A stretch of 64,000 bases of DNA, taken from contig JAAEMK010000787.1 in the NCBI GenBank assembly GCA_024225635.1, forward strand, positions 1 through 64,000. Direction: 5' to 3'. The notes below the pieces were generated by a model that made no database searches, was not told the origin of the DNA, and saw only the letters and a list, made by a program, of their open reading frames with translations. Shown piece by piece: positions 8,515-17,391 of the stretch (positions are counted from its first letter, which is position 1; each line of letters begins with the position of its first letter). Source of the stretch: Desulfobacteraceae bacterium. GTDB taxonomy: Bacteria > Desulfobacterota > Desulfobacteria > Desulfobacterales > Desulfobacteraceae. Made by a program: the position numbers and the translations under genes.

Positions 8515-8541
8515 ATTTTTACTCCCTTATGGTTTCAATCA

Positions 8542-10098
8542 TCACTTCCAGGCATATTTCGTTTCACACTCGGAAACCGGTTCCGTGGCCGGATCAATGA
8601 TAAAATCATCAAGCATTTTAGCCACGCATTCTAATGAGGCGGTGGCATGACCGGCAAGGATTTCCACGTAAAAGCTGTTGCTCAAATACCTGGATGAGGG
8701 TTCACTGAAAATCGGCGGGGTGCCGGCGTCCAGGGTGCCCACCAGCATCAGGGTTGGAATACTGCTGATGACCGGGTACTGAAAATCAGGTGAAACCGCT
8801 TCCACCGGCCACTCCCCCTGGTTGCTGGGATACCAGTAGTAAAACTCCACCTGGGCCCATTCCCGAATGGATTCGTCATGCATGTAGAATTCAATATTGT
8901 CAAAAATGCGGTCCTGGCTGGTGTAATAACCGTCCGAGGACGCATTGATGGATTCAAACATGCCCACACTGGGATCATTGGAACCTCCCGTACCGTTGGT
9001 AAAAAAGAAGTTCACGATGCCGATCCAGGAATTTGCCACCGACTGATAGGTTCCATTATCATACATGTCCTTAATGGTTTTGGGCAGGGACGCATCATAG
9101 GGTGTACTCCGGAGGGCGGATACCATGTAAGCGATAAATTTAACGGCTGTTACTTCAACATCATAGCCGGTGGTGGAGCCGGAGCCGAAGCCGGTCATGT
9201 TTACCGGAGCGGCTTCCAGGCGGTCAATGATGCCGTAGAAATTGGATTCGGTGTCGGGATAGTCATCTTTACATGCCTTAAAAAAGGTGTTCAGGGCATA
9301 CATGGTGCCTTCGGGCTGCATTTCAAAGGGATTGACCTCGGGGGGCAAAATGGAATCAATGGTTACGGACCGGATGATTTCGGGATATTCTTTCATGACG
9401 GTCATGGTGAGCCGGGTACCGTAGGAGGCTCCGAACAAATTGACCTTATCATAGTTAAGAGCGTCCCTTAATGCCTTGACATCCGCCGCGTTTTCATTGG
9501 TATCATATCCGTCCAGGTCCACCCCCTCCGCCAGCAGCCGCCCATAGCATCCGGACAGGGTCGCCACCCTCAGGTCCGCGGCTTGCCGGTAGGTCATGCC
9601 ATAGGCCTGGGTGCGAAGGTCAGCCAGTTCCCGGGAGCAGTACAGGGCCGGCTGGGACAGATTGGTGCCCCTCTGGTCCAGGATGATCAAATCCCGGTCA
9701 TGGCCGAAGGTGTTACGAAAAGTGTCCAGGTTTTCAAAAACATAATAGGCGCTCATTGTCGATGTGCCGGGGCCGCCGGTCAGGAACACAAGGGGACCGG
9801 TATCGGGTTCATCCGCGGTTGCTGCGGCGGAAGTCCCGGCATCCCGGGCCTTGAGGATAGCCACATGGAGCTTGATGGTGCCGCTGTCAGGGTCATCCCG
9901 GTCTTCAGGAACAACCAGATAGCCGCAGACCGTCTCGTCACCTGTTCCCAGTTCGGATGCGCAATCAGCGGATTCAAAGCGGGGAACCTTAGAGCTGTGA
10001 GAATCACTATCGTTGAAGCACGATACCGGAAACAGGGAAATAATCATCAACAGGGGCAGTATTAATACCCATTTTTTGATTTGTTTGGTTTGATCCAT
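8542..10098 (-). CDS. lipoprotein alpha/beta-hydrolase, S33 TAP-like peptidase family
   Basis: A 518-residue exported hydrolase. The N-terminus has KK, a hydrophobic core and a Cys after FPVS at about residue 27. This resembles a lipobox with a non-standard Pro at -3, and Phe at +2 would favour outer-membrane sorting. The body matches secreted tripeptidyl aminopeptidase/proline iminopeptidase-like enzymes: FLTGGPGTS, ILDQRGTNLS, the nucleophile elbow GASYGTR, then a TAP-like C-terminal region with the Asp in LVGTLDAGTPP and the His in AGHATAS. AAGGAGT lies seven bases before the ATG. It follows the DUF697 gene by 88 bases and precedes the beta-RFAP-synthase-like gene by 27. A periplasmic peptidase or esterase acting on the exported product (maturation or detoxification) is plausible, but general peptide turnover is equally possible. 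Confidence 0.8.
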   Translation of the reverse strand: MDQTKQIKKWVLILPLLMIISLFPVSCFNDSDSHSSKVPRFESADCASELGTGDETVCGYLVVPEDRDDPDSGTIKLHVAILKARDAGTSAAATADEPDTGPLVFLTGGPGTSTMSAYYVFENLDTFRNTFGHDRDLIILDQRGTNLSQPALYCSRELADLRTQAYGMTYRQAADLRVATLSGCYGRLLAEGVDLDGYDTNENAADVKALRDALNYDKVNLFGASYGTRLTMTVMKEYPEIIRSVTIDSILPPEVNPFEMQPEGTMYALNTFFKACKDDYPDTESNFYGIIDRLEAAPVNMTGFGSGSTTGYDVEVTAVKFIAYMVSALRSTPYDASLPKTIKDMYDNGTYQSVANSWIGIVNFFFTNGTGGSNDPSVGMFESINASSDGYYTSQDRIFDNIEFYMHDESIREWAQVEFYYWYPSNQGEWPVEAVSPDFQYPVISSIPTLMLVGTLDAGTPPIFSEPSSRYLSNSFYVEILAGHATASLECVAKMLDDFIIDPATEPVSECETKYAWK

Positions 10099-10186
10099 CG
10101 TACTACTCCTTCGTCAATGTTGAATGTACAATACATCCAGTCCAACCCATACCTGCCAATTAAAGGAGTCTTGCAGGATTAGAAAA

Positions 10187-10693
10187 TCAGGCTTCCTGTT
10201 TTTCCTCTTTTTTCAGTTTTTCAGCATTCAGTTTTCCTTCGCGATACTGTTCTGCGAAATAGATTTTGACGGAGTCCGGATCAAAATTCAAAAACGTGCC
10301 CCCGGATTCAAAATGCTGTACAAACACCTTGCCCAGGGCATAGGTCAGGCCACCGGCGAACATGGGCATGGTCAGCGCCCCGATGGTCTGTCCGATAAGA
10401 GGTATCGCTTTTAGAAAAGAAATCGCATACCCCGTAAGGGGCAAGGGCAATACGCTGGACACAAGGGAACTGATGATCATTTTTCCCCGCTCCTCGGAAA
10501 ACGTTACCCCATACGCCTTTGACATTTTATTGAGCAGGTCCAGCTGGACCCCGGTCAAGGCGACAAAATCCACCACGGGCATGGGGATCAGCCCGATCCC
10601 CATTGCCGCCAGCATATGATTCCGGATCAACGATTGAATTTTTTCCTTGCGTTCGGCTTCGGTAAGTTCGGCTGTTTGAGTTTCCGACGTCAT
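10187..10693 (-). CDS. DUF697 family membrane protein (short paralogue)
   Basis: A 168-residue paralogue of the DUF697 protein at 1991-2695. Shared features are NHMLAAMGIGLIPMPVVD, GVQLDLLNK, two hydrophobic segments around SSVLPLPLTGYAIS and IGALTMPMFAGG, and the GKVFVQHFESGGTFL motif. It lacks the Pro/Lys tail and ends in a short charged KKEEK segment. The start is well supported by AGGAGGT six bases upstream. It is the first gene of the minus-strand tailoring group. Its presence as lead gene here, with the other copy in the plus-strand tailoring group, suggests the pair has a cluster-specific role, for example organising enzymes at the membrane. No function is known. Confidence 0.75.
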   Translation of the reverse strand: MTSETQTAELTEAERKEKIQSLIRNHMLAAMGIGLIPMPVVDFVALTGVQLDLLNKMSKAYGVTFSEERGKMIISSLVSSVLPLPLTGYAISFLKAIPLIGQTIGALTMPMFAGGLTYALGKVFVQHFESGGTFLNFDPDSVKIYFAEQYREGKLNAEKLKKEEKQEA

Positions 10694-11037
10694 TGGGTTA
10701 CCTCCTGTATTTAAAGATGTTTTTATTTACGATGCCGCCGGAATCCCGGTTTTAAGCATACCGACGGCTTTTCGGCGAAAAATCCGTATATCGCAACAGG
10801 AGTGTGAAGTACTAGTGGAAGCGTGGAAGTCGCATCTCCGGGCATCATATCGATCTCGAAGCTTTGCCGGCGCAGAAAAGCAAAATCGCATTCGCAACCG
10901 CAACAAGGAATTTCATATATCGTGGATTTTATTTTTAGTAAGTCATAGTAACATGCCATTTTTAAAAAGCAACAAGTAATTCCGTTTTTAATAGAAACCG
11001 TCAACCATCTTTACGACACACCTATGATTTCAACCAC
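10694..11037. other. intergenic region between NRPS operon end and tailoring operon
   Basis: This 344-base AT-rich stretch holds no supported gene. A weak promoter for the minus-strand tailoring genes (10976-11004) is listed separately, and a poorer alternative lies at 10945-10972. I could not find a convincing hairpin plus T-run terminator for the NRPS operon, so read-through into the DUF697 gene is possible. An open frame at 10723-11004 on the minus strand shows no family signature and no good ribosome binding site. Confidence 0.5.
10976..11004 (-). promoter_or_regulatory. candidate promoter for the minus-strand tailoring operon
   Basis: On the minus strand TTGACG (10999-11004) matches five of six -35 bases. 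After a 17-base spacer, AATTAC (10976-10981) matches three of six -10 bases. The leader to the ATG at 10693 would be about 275 bases, which is long. Confidence 0.25.
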
Positions 11038-14000
11038 TTACCACCCCGAGCGTGCCCTGAATTTTTCTTTAAAGGCCTCATCAAGCACCCTGTTGGCGCA
11101 CCGGGGGGCGGCGGCTTTAAATCCCAGTTTCCTGATTCCCAGGAGGTGCTTCCGGCAAATATCCGGATCAAGCTCTCCCACCGTAACCGGAATTTCAGGA
11201 TCGTAAACGGAGAACAGACCAGAAATCACACATCCGGTTATGGTGTTCGGGTCCGCCTTTAACAACCCCCGGACCTCGGTCGGAGGCAACCGGGCAGCCA
11301 TCTTTTCAGTAAGGTGAATCTGTCTTTGGCACGGAGAACCCGTTGCAAGCAGATCCCCCTCGGCAAACATGATGTCATGCCGGGATTCAAGGCGGTTAAA
11401 AGCCTGTTCCGGGTTAAAAAAGGGCCGTGCCGGATCACTGACAAGAAGGGTTCCCGGCCGGAGAGCCGGAATGTCGATAATGCCGGTTGCGGTGGTGGCT
11501 CCTGCAATCAATGTGGCGTCATGGAATTTCCGCGGCACCTGTGGCCGGGCGGTAAGGATTCGAAGTTCCCCGTCAAATCCCGACCCGGATGAGAGATCAC
11601 GGGCAAAAAGCTCCAGCATCCCCCTGTCCTGGTATACGCCGCAAAGGGTAATGGCCCGGGGATGGGGCAACGCGTCAAGCATCAGTCTGAGCATGGCCTG
11701 CCCCTGGGTATCGCAGCCAATAATCCCCAGATGCTCGCCATCCATGGTCCGTCGGGCGCAAGCAAGAAGTTTTTCCACGGTCATAACCATCACGGAGACC
11801 ACCGAGGCCTGGCCGGTGGTCAGGGCCGGAAGGCCGTTGCCGGAAACCATACGCTCCATGACGGCCAGCCCTTGACGGGTCGCGGCCGGAAGCAGGCCGG
11901 TCATGGAAACGGTCCGGGCGCCCGCCCGTGCGGCAAGTTCCAGGGCGGCAACTATTTTTTCAGGCACCCGGGCCCCCTCCCGGAAAAGGTCGGAGGTAAA
12001 ACAGGGCAGCATGATCATCCCTATCCGCCCCAGGGCGGTTTCAATGACACCGGACAGAACAGGTTCATTACCGCACAGGGTTTCCAGGACCGCATCCTTG
12101 TCCCCCCTGCCCTCCAGAAGCGCATCGGGGAGGTATTCCAGGGCCGCCGCATCCAGGGGGGCAATGAGTTTATCGTCGATCAGCCCCATCAGGGGACGGG
12201 GTTCCAGGGTGGTGTGATTTGTCCGGGTGCGGCTCACCGGTGCGGGGTGTTCGGCAAGGTTATCCGTTTCAGTCCCAAGGGCCGTGGCAAAGGCCGCCAC
12301 CGTGGGATTCAAAAAGAGCTGCCTTGCCGAAACATTGATATTAAGCTCATTGAACACGCGTCCCGCAAGCTTCACAGCGCTTAGGGAGGTGCCCCCCAGG
12401 TCAAAGAAATTGTCGAATATCCCAATGGATTCAGTCCCCAGGATCTCCTGAAACAGGGCCAGGAGCCTCTCCTCCAAGGGCGTTCGCGGCGGCAAAGGCG
12501 CCGGGGCATTCCGGGAAGCGGTATCCGGCGGGGGAAGCGCTTTTTTATCAATCTTACCGGTGGGTGTCCGGGGCAGTTCCCCTACCCTGGTAAAAAACGA
12601 AGGGATCATGTAGTCCGGCAGGAAACGGCCCAGGTGTGCCTTTAATTCCTGTACATCAGGATCACCGTCAGCCACCAGATAGGCCGCAAGCTTGTGCAGG
12701 GATTCGATCTTGACCACCACCGCCTTTTCCACCCCTGGGAACCGGCAAAGCCGGTTTTCAATTTCACCCGGTTCCACCCGGTGGCCCCGGATCTTGATCT
12801 GTTCGTCCCTGCGGCCCAGAAACAGGATGTTGCCGTCAGGCAGCCAGCGGCCAAGATCGCCGGTGCGATAGAGGCGGCCTTCGCCAAAGGGATTTGGAAC
12901 AAATCGCTCCCCTGTCATTTCCGGCAGGTCCAGATAATTCCGGGCAAGTCCCATGCCGGCAATGCAGATTTCACCCGGCACCCCCACCGGCACGAGCCTG
13001 TTCCGTTTGTCCAATATATGTATGGCGGTGTTGGGCATGGGTTTTCCAATGGGAATACCAAGGGGATACTCCTTATCCGGCTCCATACGGTAAAGGGTGG
13101 CATACACCGATGCCTCGGTGGGACCATAGCCGTTAAAATAGGCCAGGCAGCGGCTGTAGTATGCGGCATCTTCCTTTTCCGGCGGTTCGCCGCCGGTGAT
13201 GAGCACCCTCAGGTGCTTCATCTCCTCCCGGTCAAGGGCGTTCGCATAGGCCGGGGAGAGCATGGCAAGGGTCACCTGATGGTGCTTCAGGTACCCCGCG
13301 AACCCGGTGGGATCATCCAGGCGGGCCCGGTTCGCCACCACCAGGCAAGCCCCGGATAAAAGGGCTGAAAAAATCTCCGACATGGAGACATCAAAGGCAT
13401 ATGACACGCATTGGAGAATCCGGTCGGAAGGGGTGATTTCATAGGATTCCACAAGCCCCATGACCATGTTGACGTACCCCTTATGTTCCAGCACCACCCC
13501 CTTGGGAGTGCCGGTGGAACCGGAGGTATGGAAAACACATGCCGCATCCCCGCTTTCCACCCGGAATAGTTCTGCATCCGCCATGGGTTCGGACGCGGCC
13601 ATGCTTATCACCCGGTCACCCTCCAGAACCAGGCAGCCCGGTATTTCATGGTCCGGCACAACCGGACCGTTGCCATCCATGGAATCAACAATGACCGCCT
13701 TGCACCTGCTGTTTTTCAACATTCCGCGAATCCGCTCGGCCGGATAGAAGGGATCCAGGGGCACATACACACAGCCTGCCTTTAGAATTGCCAGGAGCCA
13801 GATCACCGATTGATCGCTGCGGTCCTTCATCAGGCCCACAAAATCACCCTGCCCTATCTTGAGCCGGGCCGTCAGGTACCGGGCCAGGACGTTCGCCTCC
13901 CGGTTCAGTTCGCCATAGGTCAGTTTCCGGTCTTCAAAAATCACCGCCACCCGGTCCTGGAATTGTTCGGCCTTGGCGTTGAACAGGTCCACCAGGGATT

Positions 14001-17000
14001 GATCCGTCGGATAGGGACGTTTGAGAGCATTGAAGCCGGTTGTCAGTTGACTGCGTTCATTCTCCTCCAGGAAATCGATATCTCCAATGGCCGCGTCCGG
14101 TTCGGCCAGGCCCCGGTGAAACACGTTTTTAAGATGCCCCGCCATGGACCGGATGGTTTCACTTTTGAAAAGATCGGTATTGTAGTTCAGCCCGATTTTC
14201 ATGCCCCCCTTTGTCAATTTGAAAATAAGGGTCAGGTCGAACTGGGCCGTGCCGGTTTCAATATCCATCTCCGTAAAGGTGATGTTCCCCATTTCAAGAT
14301 CAGGCCCGCTGTTTTCCTGGAACACGGCCATGACATCGAACACCGGGGCCCGGCCGACGTCCCGGGCCACATCCAGCTCTTCCAGCAAAAGATCAAAGGG
14401 ACAGGCTTGATGGGCATGGGCGTCAAGGGTGGTCTTTTTTACCCCGGCAAGGAGTTCCCGGAAACTTGCTTCCGGGAGCACCTCATCCCTCAGGGCCAGG
14501 GTGTTGACATAAAACCCCACCTGGTGTTCCAGGTCCGGGTGGTCCCGCTGGGCCATGGGGGTGCCCACGATACAGTCGGTTTGTTCGCTATACCGGTAAA
14601 GCAGGATTTTTACCCCCGTCAAAAGGGTCATGAACAGACTGGCTTTATGCTCCCGGCTGAAGGCGGCCATGCGCTTTATCAGATTACCGTCCCACTCAAA
14701 CCATTCCGTCCGGCCCTGGTAACGGGGTACCGGGGGACGGGGATAATCCAGGGGCAGATCCAGGACCGGCAAACGCCCGGCAAGCTTGGTACGCCAGTAG
14801 TCCGCATGTTCTTTTGCCCCTTGGGAAGCAAGGAAACGGTTCTGCCAGGCCGTGAAGTCTTTGTACTGGAGTCGGAGCTCCGGAAGCGAAAAGCGGAGCT
14901 CCGGAAGCGAAAAGCGGAGCTCCGGAAGCGAAAAGCGGAGTTCAGGAAGGGAGTCCCCGGAATTCTCCAGGCCGGCCCCATAAAGACTGAACAGTTCACG
15001 GGCAATCACATCCACGGACCAGCCGTCGCTGATGATATGGTGCATGTTGAACACCAATACGTGGCGGTCCGGCCCCTGTTTTATCAAGGTGATGCGGACC
15101 AGGGGCCCCCGGTCCGGCTCAAAGGGCCTGCGGACCTCCGCCGCCACATGGGGGGCGGCCTGGTCACCGGGCCGGGCATCCGGCCCGGGGGCATCCACAT
15201 GGATCTCATGGATACGAAACCCGCCCGGGGCGGCAGGATGAATCTTTTGCCGGGGTTCCCCGCCGATCACGGGAAAGGTGGTCCGCAGGCTTTCATGACG
15301 CTCGATCAGGATTTTAAATGCATCTTCCAGAATCGCCTTTTCAAGGGGCCCTTTCACCAGATACACCCCGGGCATGCTGTGGGCGGTGCCGTCCGCATCC
15401 ATCCGGGACAGCACCCACAACCGTTTCTGGGCGTGGGAAAGTTCGTAGTGGGGCTGAACCGGCACGGGATCGATGGAAGGTACCGCCGACGGCGCCGCCC
15501 CCTCCAGCAGCCGGGCCTGCTGCCGGATGGTCGGATGGTCGAAAAAATCCTTCAGCCGAATCCCGACATTGAATGCTTTGTGGACCCGGGAGACAATCTG
15601 AACCGCCTTGAGGGAATGGCCGCCTATTTCGAAAAACGGGCTCTCCACACTGACCTTCTCCAATCCCAGGACCTCCTGCCAGATGGCGACCAGCTTCTTT
15701 TCCACCCCGTTGGCCGGGGCCGCCACCACGGTACCGGCGTAAAGGAGTTCTTCGGGCTTTGGCAGGGCCTTGCGGTTAATCTTGCCGTTGAGGTTCAACG
15801 GCAGCTCGTCCATGGCCAGATAACAGGCCGGCAGCATGTAAGGCGGGAGCACTTCCCCCAGATACTCCCGGATCATTACGCTGCTTACCGGCTGTTTCGC
15901 CGTATGGTAGCAGACCAGCACGTTTTCGTTTTCAACGTTCCGGTGGACCTGCACCACGGCCTGGTCAAGGGCCGGCATGCCTGCCAGGACCCCCTCGATT
16001 TCCGTGAGCTCCATTCGCACGCCGTTGACTTTCACCTGGTTATCCAGCCGGCCGATAAATTCGATGCTCCGGTCCGGCAGGTAGCGTCCCAGATCCCCCG
16101 TCCGGTAAACAAGCTCCTGGGAATCGGCCTGGATGGGATTTTGTATGAAACAGGCCCGGGTCATCTCCGGGTCATTGTAATATCCCCTGGTCATGAACGG
16201 CGTCCTGATATGAATTTCCCCGATTTCACCCAGGTCACACAACCGGTTGCCCTTCAGGATCAAAACCGCGGTATTGCTGATGGGGTGGCCCACATGGACC
16301 ATGGCTCCCGGGCTTAAAGGCCGCTTTCGGATACGATGGCAGGTCTTGATCAGGGTGGTTTCCGTGGGACCGTAAAAATTCACCAGTTCTATTCGATCTT
16401 CAAACAGGTCCGTCCACCGGATCACATCCTTGCCGTAGACGGCGTCACCTGCCAGGATCAGGTGTTTCAGGTGACTCAAAAAACCGGGGGCCGAAGGCCG
16501 TGATTCAAGCTCGGTCAACAGGACGCGCAGCATGGAAGGCACGCAATGGACCACGGTGATCCGCCGGTTGTCGATCCACTCCAGCAAAAGGCCGGTGTCG
16601 CCCCGGACATGGGTTTCCGGAATGCAGACCGTGCCCCCCCTGAGCATGGGGGTAAAAATATCCTTGAGGCAGGCGTCAAAAGAGACCGGCGCCAGCTGGG
16701 AAACCTGTGTACGGGTGTCAAATTCGAACTCCCCCGCCTCCCAGTGGACAAAATGGCTCAAACTCTTCCGGCAGCCGCTGACGGCTTTGGATTCACCCGA
16801 GGACCCGGAGGTGAAGAAGATATAACTGGCATCGTCCGGACGGGATATACAGTCGGGTTTATCCGGCAGCGAGGAAAAATCCGGCCCCCCGGAGATCCAG
16901 TCCGCCATGAGATCCGGCCGGAGGCGCCCGGTCTGCCAGAAAACGGAAACGGCGTTGAATTCCCGCACCAGGGTTTCAAACCGGACCGGTGCTTCCGCCC

Positions 17001-17331
17001 CTTCAAGCAGAAATGACGGCATGGTTTTCTCCAGCATCATTTCAATCCGGCGTGCCGGGAAAGAGGGGTCCAGGGGCATAAAAACCGCCCCGGCCTTCAT
17101 CACCCCCAGGACGGCGGCAATAAACTCCATGCTGTTTTCAAAATAAAGGGCGACAATGGTATCCCGCCCGGCGCCCCTGGCCTGCAGTTCCACAGCCAAC
17201 CGGTCAGCCGCGTCATGCAAGGCCCCGTAAGAGAGCCTGCGGTCCCCATGCTCCACCGCCGTATGGCCGGGGAACTGTTTCGAGGTTTGTTCAAGAACGG
17301 TGTGAAGAATCTTTTTATCGGCCTGTGTCAT
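11038..17331 (-). CDS. NRPS, A-T-C-A-T with C-terminal acyl-ACP-reductase-like domain
   Basis: A 2097-residue synthetase. Domains in order: A (about 1-510; core FFTSGSSGES and NFYGPTE), T (FFEIGGHSLKAV near 572), C (about 630-1060; HHIISDG near 767), A (about 1090-1590; FHTSGSTGTPKG, GYGPTEAS), T (FFDLGGTSLSAV near 1647), and a terminal domain at about 1711-2097. It begins with an A domain because its C domain ends the preceding protein. Specificity pockets read by eye are DAKHIAFLI and DVSMIGGVY, and neither matches a code I know. The last domain is neither thioesterase nor standard SDR reductase. It resembles cyanobacterial acyl-ACP reductase: GLI start, LPCFTSDL, a TTG block (about 1838-1840), a degenerate Rossmann loop GIIGCDTQG (about 1869), and TGC with Cys2034 aligned to the catalytic Cys of that family. 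Reductive release to an aldehyde is inferred. A 21-base repeat lies inside the C domain. AAGGG precedes the start, 60 bases after the upstream stop. Confidence 0.88.
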   Translation of the reverse strand: MTQADKKILHTVLEQTSKQFPGHTAVEHGDRRLSYGALHDAADRLAVELQARGAGRDTIVALYFENSMEFIAAVLGVMKAGAVFMPLDPSFPARRIEMMLEKTMPSFLLEGAEAPVRFETLVREFNAVSVFWQTGRLRPDLMADWISGGPDFSSLPDKPDCISRPDDASYIFFTSGSSGESKAVSGCRKSLSHFVHWEAGEFEFDTRTQVSQLAPVSFDACLKDIFTPMLRGGTVCIPETHVRGDTGLLLEWIDNRRITVVHCVPSMLRVLLTELESRPSAPGFLSHLKHLILAGDAVYGKDVIRWTDLFEDRIELVNFYGPTETTLIKTCHRIRKRPLSPGAMVHVGHPISNTAVLILKGNRLCDLGEIGEIHIRTPFMTRGYYNDPEMTRACFIQNPIQADSQELVYRTGDLGRYLPDRSIEFIGRLDNQVKVNGVRMELTEIEGVLAGMPALDQAVVQVHRNVENENVLVCYHTAKQPVSSVMIREYLGEVLPPYMLPACYLAMDELPLNLNGKINRKALPKPEELLYAGTVVAAPANGVEKKLVAIWQEVLGLEKVSVESPFFEIGGHSLKAVQIVSRVHKAFNVGIRLKDFFDHPTIRQQARLLEGAAPSAVPSIDPVPVQPHYELSHAQKRLWVLSRMDADGTAHSMPGVYLVKGPLEKAILEDAFKILIERHESLRTTFPVIGGEPRQKIHPAAPGGFRIHEIHVDAPGPDARPGDQAAPHVAAEVRRPFEPDRGPLVRITLIKQGPDRHVLVFNMHHIISDGWSVDVIARELFSLYGAGLENSGDSLPELRFSLPELRFSLPELRFSLPELRLQYKDFTAWQNRFLASQGAKEHADYWRTKLAGRLPVLDLPLDYPRPPVPRYQGRTEWFEWDGNLIKRMAAFSREHKASLFMTLLTGVKILLYRYSEQTDCIVGTPMAQRDHPDLEHQVGFYVNTLALRDEVLPEASFRELLAGVKKTTLDAHAHQACPFDLLLEELDVARDVGRAPVFDVMAVFQENSGPDLEMGNITFTEMDIETGTAQFDLTLIFKLTKGGMKIGLNYNTDLFKSETIRSMAGHLKNVFHRGLAEPDAAIGDIDFLEENERSQLTTGFNALKRPYPTDQSLVDLFNAKAEQFQDRVAVIFEDRKLTYGELNREANVLARYLTARLKIGQGDFVGLMKDRSDQSVIWLLAILKAGCVYVPLDPFYPAERIRGMLKNSRCKAVIVDSMDGNGPVVPDHEIPGCLVLEGDRVISMAASEPMADAELFRVESGDAACVFHTSGSTGTPKGVVLEHKGYVNMVMGLVESYEITPSDRILQCVSYAFDVSMSEIFSALLSGACLVVANRARLDDPTGFAGYLKHHQVTLAMLSPAYANALDREEMKHLRVLITGGEPPEKEDAAYYSRCLAYFNGYGPTEASVYATLYRMEPDKEYPLGIPIGKPMPNTAIHILDKRNRLVPVGVPGEICIAGMGLARNYLDLPEMTGERFVPNPFGEGRLYRTGDLGRWLPDGNILFLGRRDEQIKIRGHRVEPGEIENRLCRFPGVEKAVVVKIESLHKLAAYLVADGDPDVQELKAHLGRFLPDYMIPSFFTRVGELPRTPTGKIDKKALPPPDTASRNAPAPLPPRTPLEERLLALFQEILGTESIGIFDNFFDLGGTSLSAVKLAGRVFNELNINVSARQLFLNPTVAAFATALGTETDNLAEHPAPVSRTRTNHTTLEPRPLMGLIDDKLIAPLDAAALEYLPDALLEGRGDKDAVLETLCGNEPVLSGVIETALGRIGMIMLPCFTSDLFREGARVPEKIVAALELAARAGARTVSMTGLLPAATRQGLAVMERMVSGNGLPALTTGQASVVSVMVMTVEKLLACARRTMDGEHLGIIGCDTQGQAMLRLMLDALPHPRAITLCGVYQDRGMLELFARDLSSGSGFDGELRILTARPQVPRKFHDATLIAGATTATGIIDIPALRPGTLLVSDPARPFFNPEQAFNRLESRHDIMFAEGDLLATGSPCQRQIHLTEKMAARLPPTEVRGLLKADPNTITGCVISGLFSVYDPEIPVTVGELDPDICRKHLLGIRKLGFKAAAPRCANRVLDEAFKEKFRARSGW
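14873..14950 (-). repeat. 21-bp in-frame tandem repeat in NRPS condensation domain
   Basis: About three and a half copies of a 21-base unit containing gagctccggaagcg encode a heptapeptide LPELRFS repeated three times and then LPELRLQ. Ordinary C domains have one such LPxLxxQYxD segment here, so the motif appears to have been amplified in frame. Confidence 0.85.
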
Positions 17332-17391
17332 GGTAAATCGCCCTTATCTTTAAGTTACTGTTTTATGCGCCGGCGAACCCGTGAATTTTCA

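Noticed and set aside
10723-11004. Small minus-strand gene in the intergenic gap
   Set aside because: No ribosome binding site, no hydrophobic or motif pattern, and unusual Cys/Phe-rich composition; the region looks like a leader or promoter region.
11038-12201. Standard NRPS thioesterase or SDR reductase domain
   Set aside because: No GxSxG elbow is present and the typical R-domain GxTGFxG loop is absent. The block order fits acyl-ACP reductase instead.
13810-16317. Long plus-strand open frame (835 codons) opposite the terminal NRPS
   Set aside because: It is exactly antisense to conserved A, C and T domains, has biased Gly/His/Pro-rich composition and no family signature. It arises from GC-rich third-position bias in the real gene.
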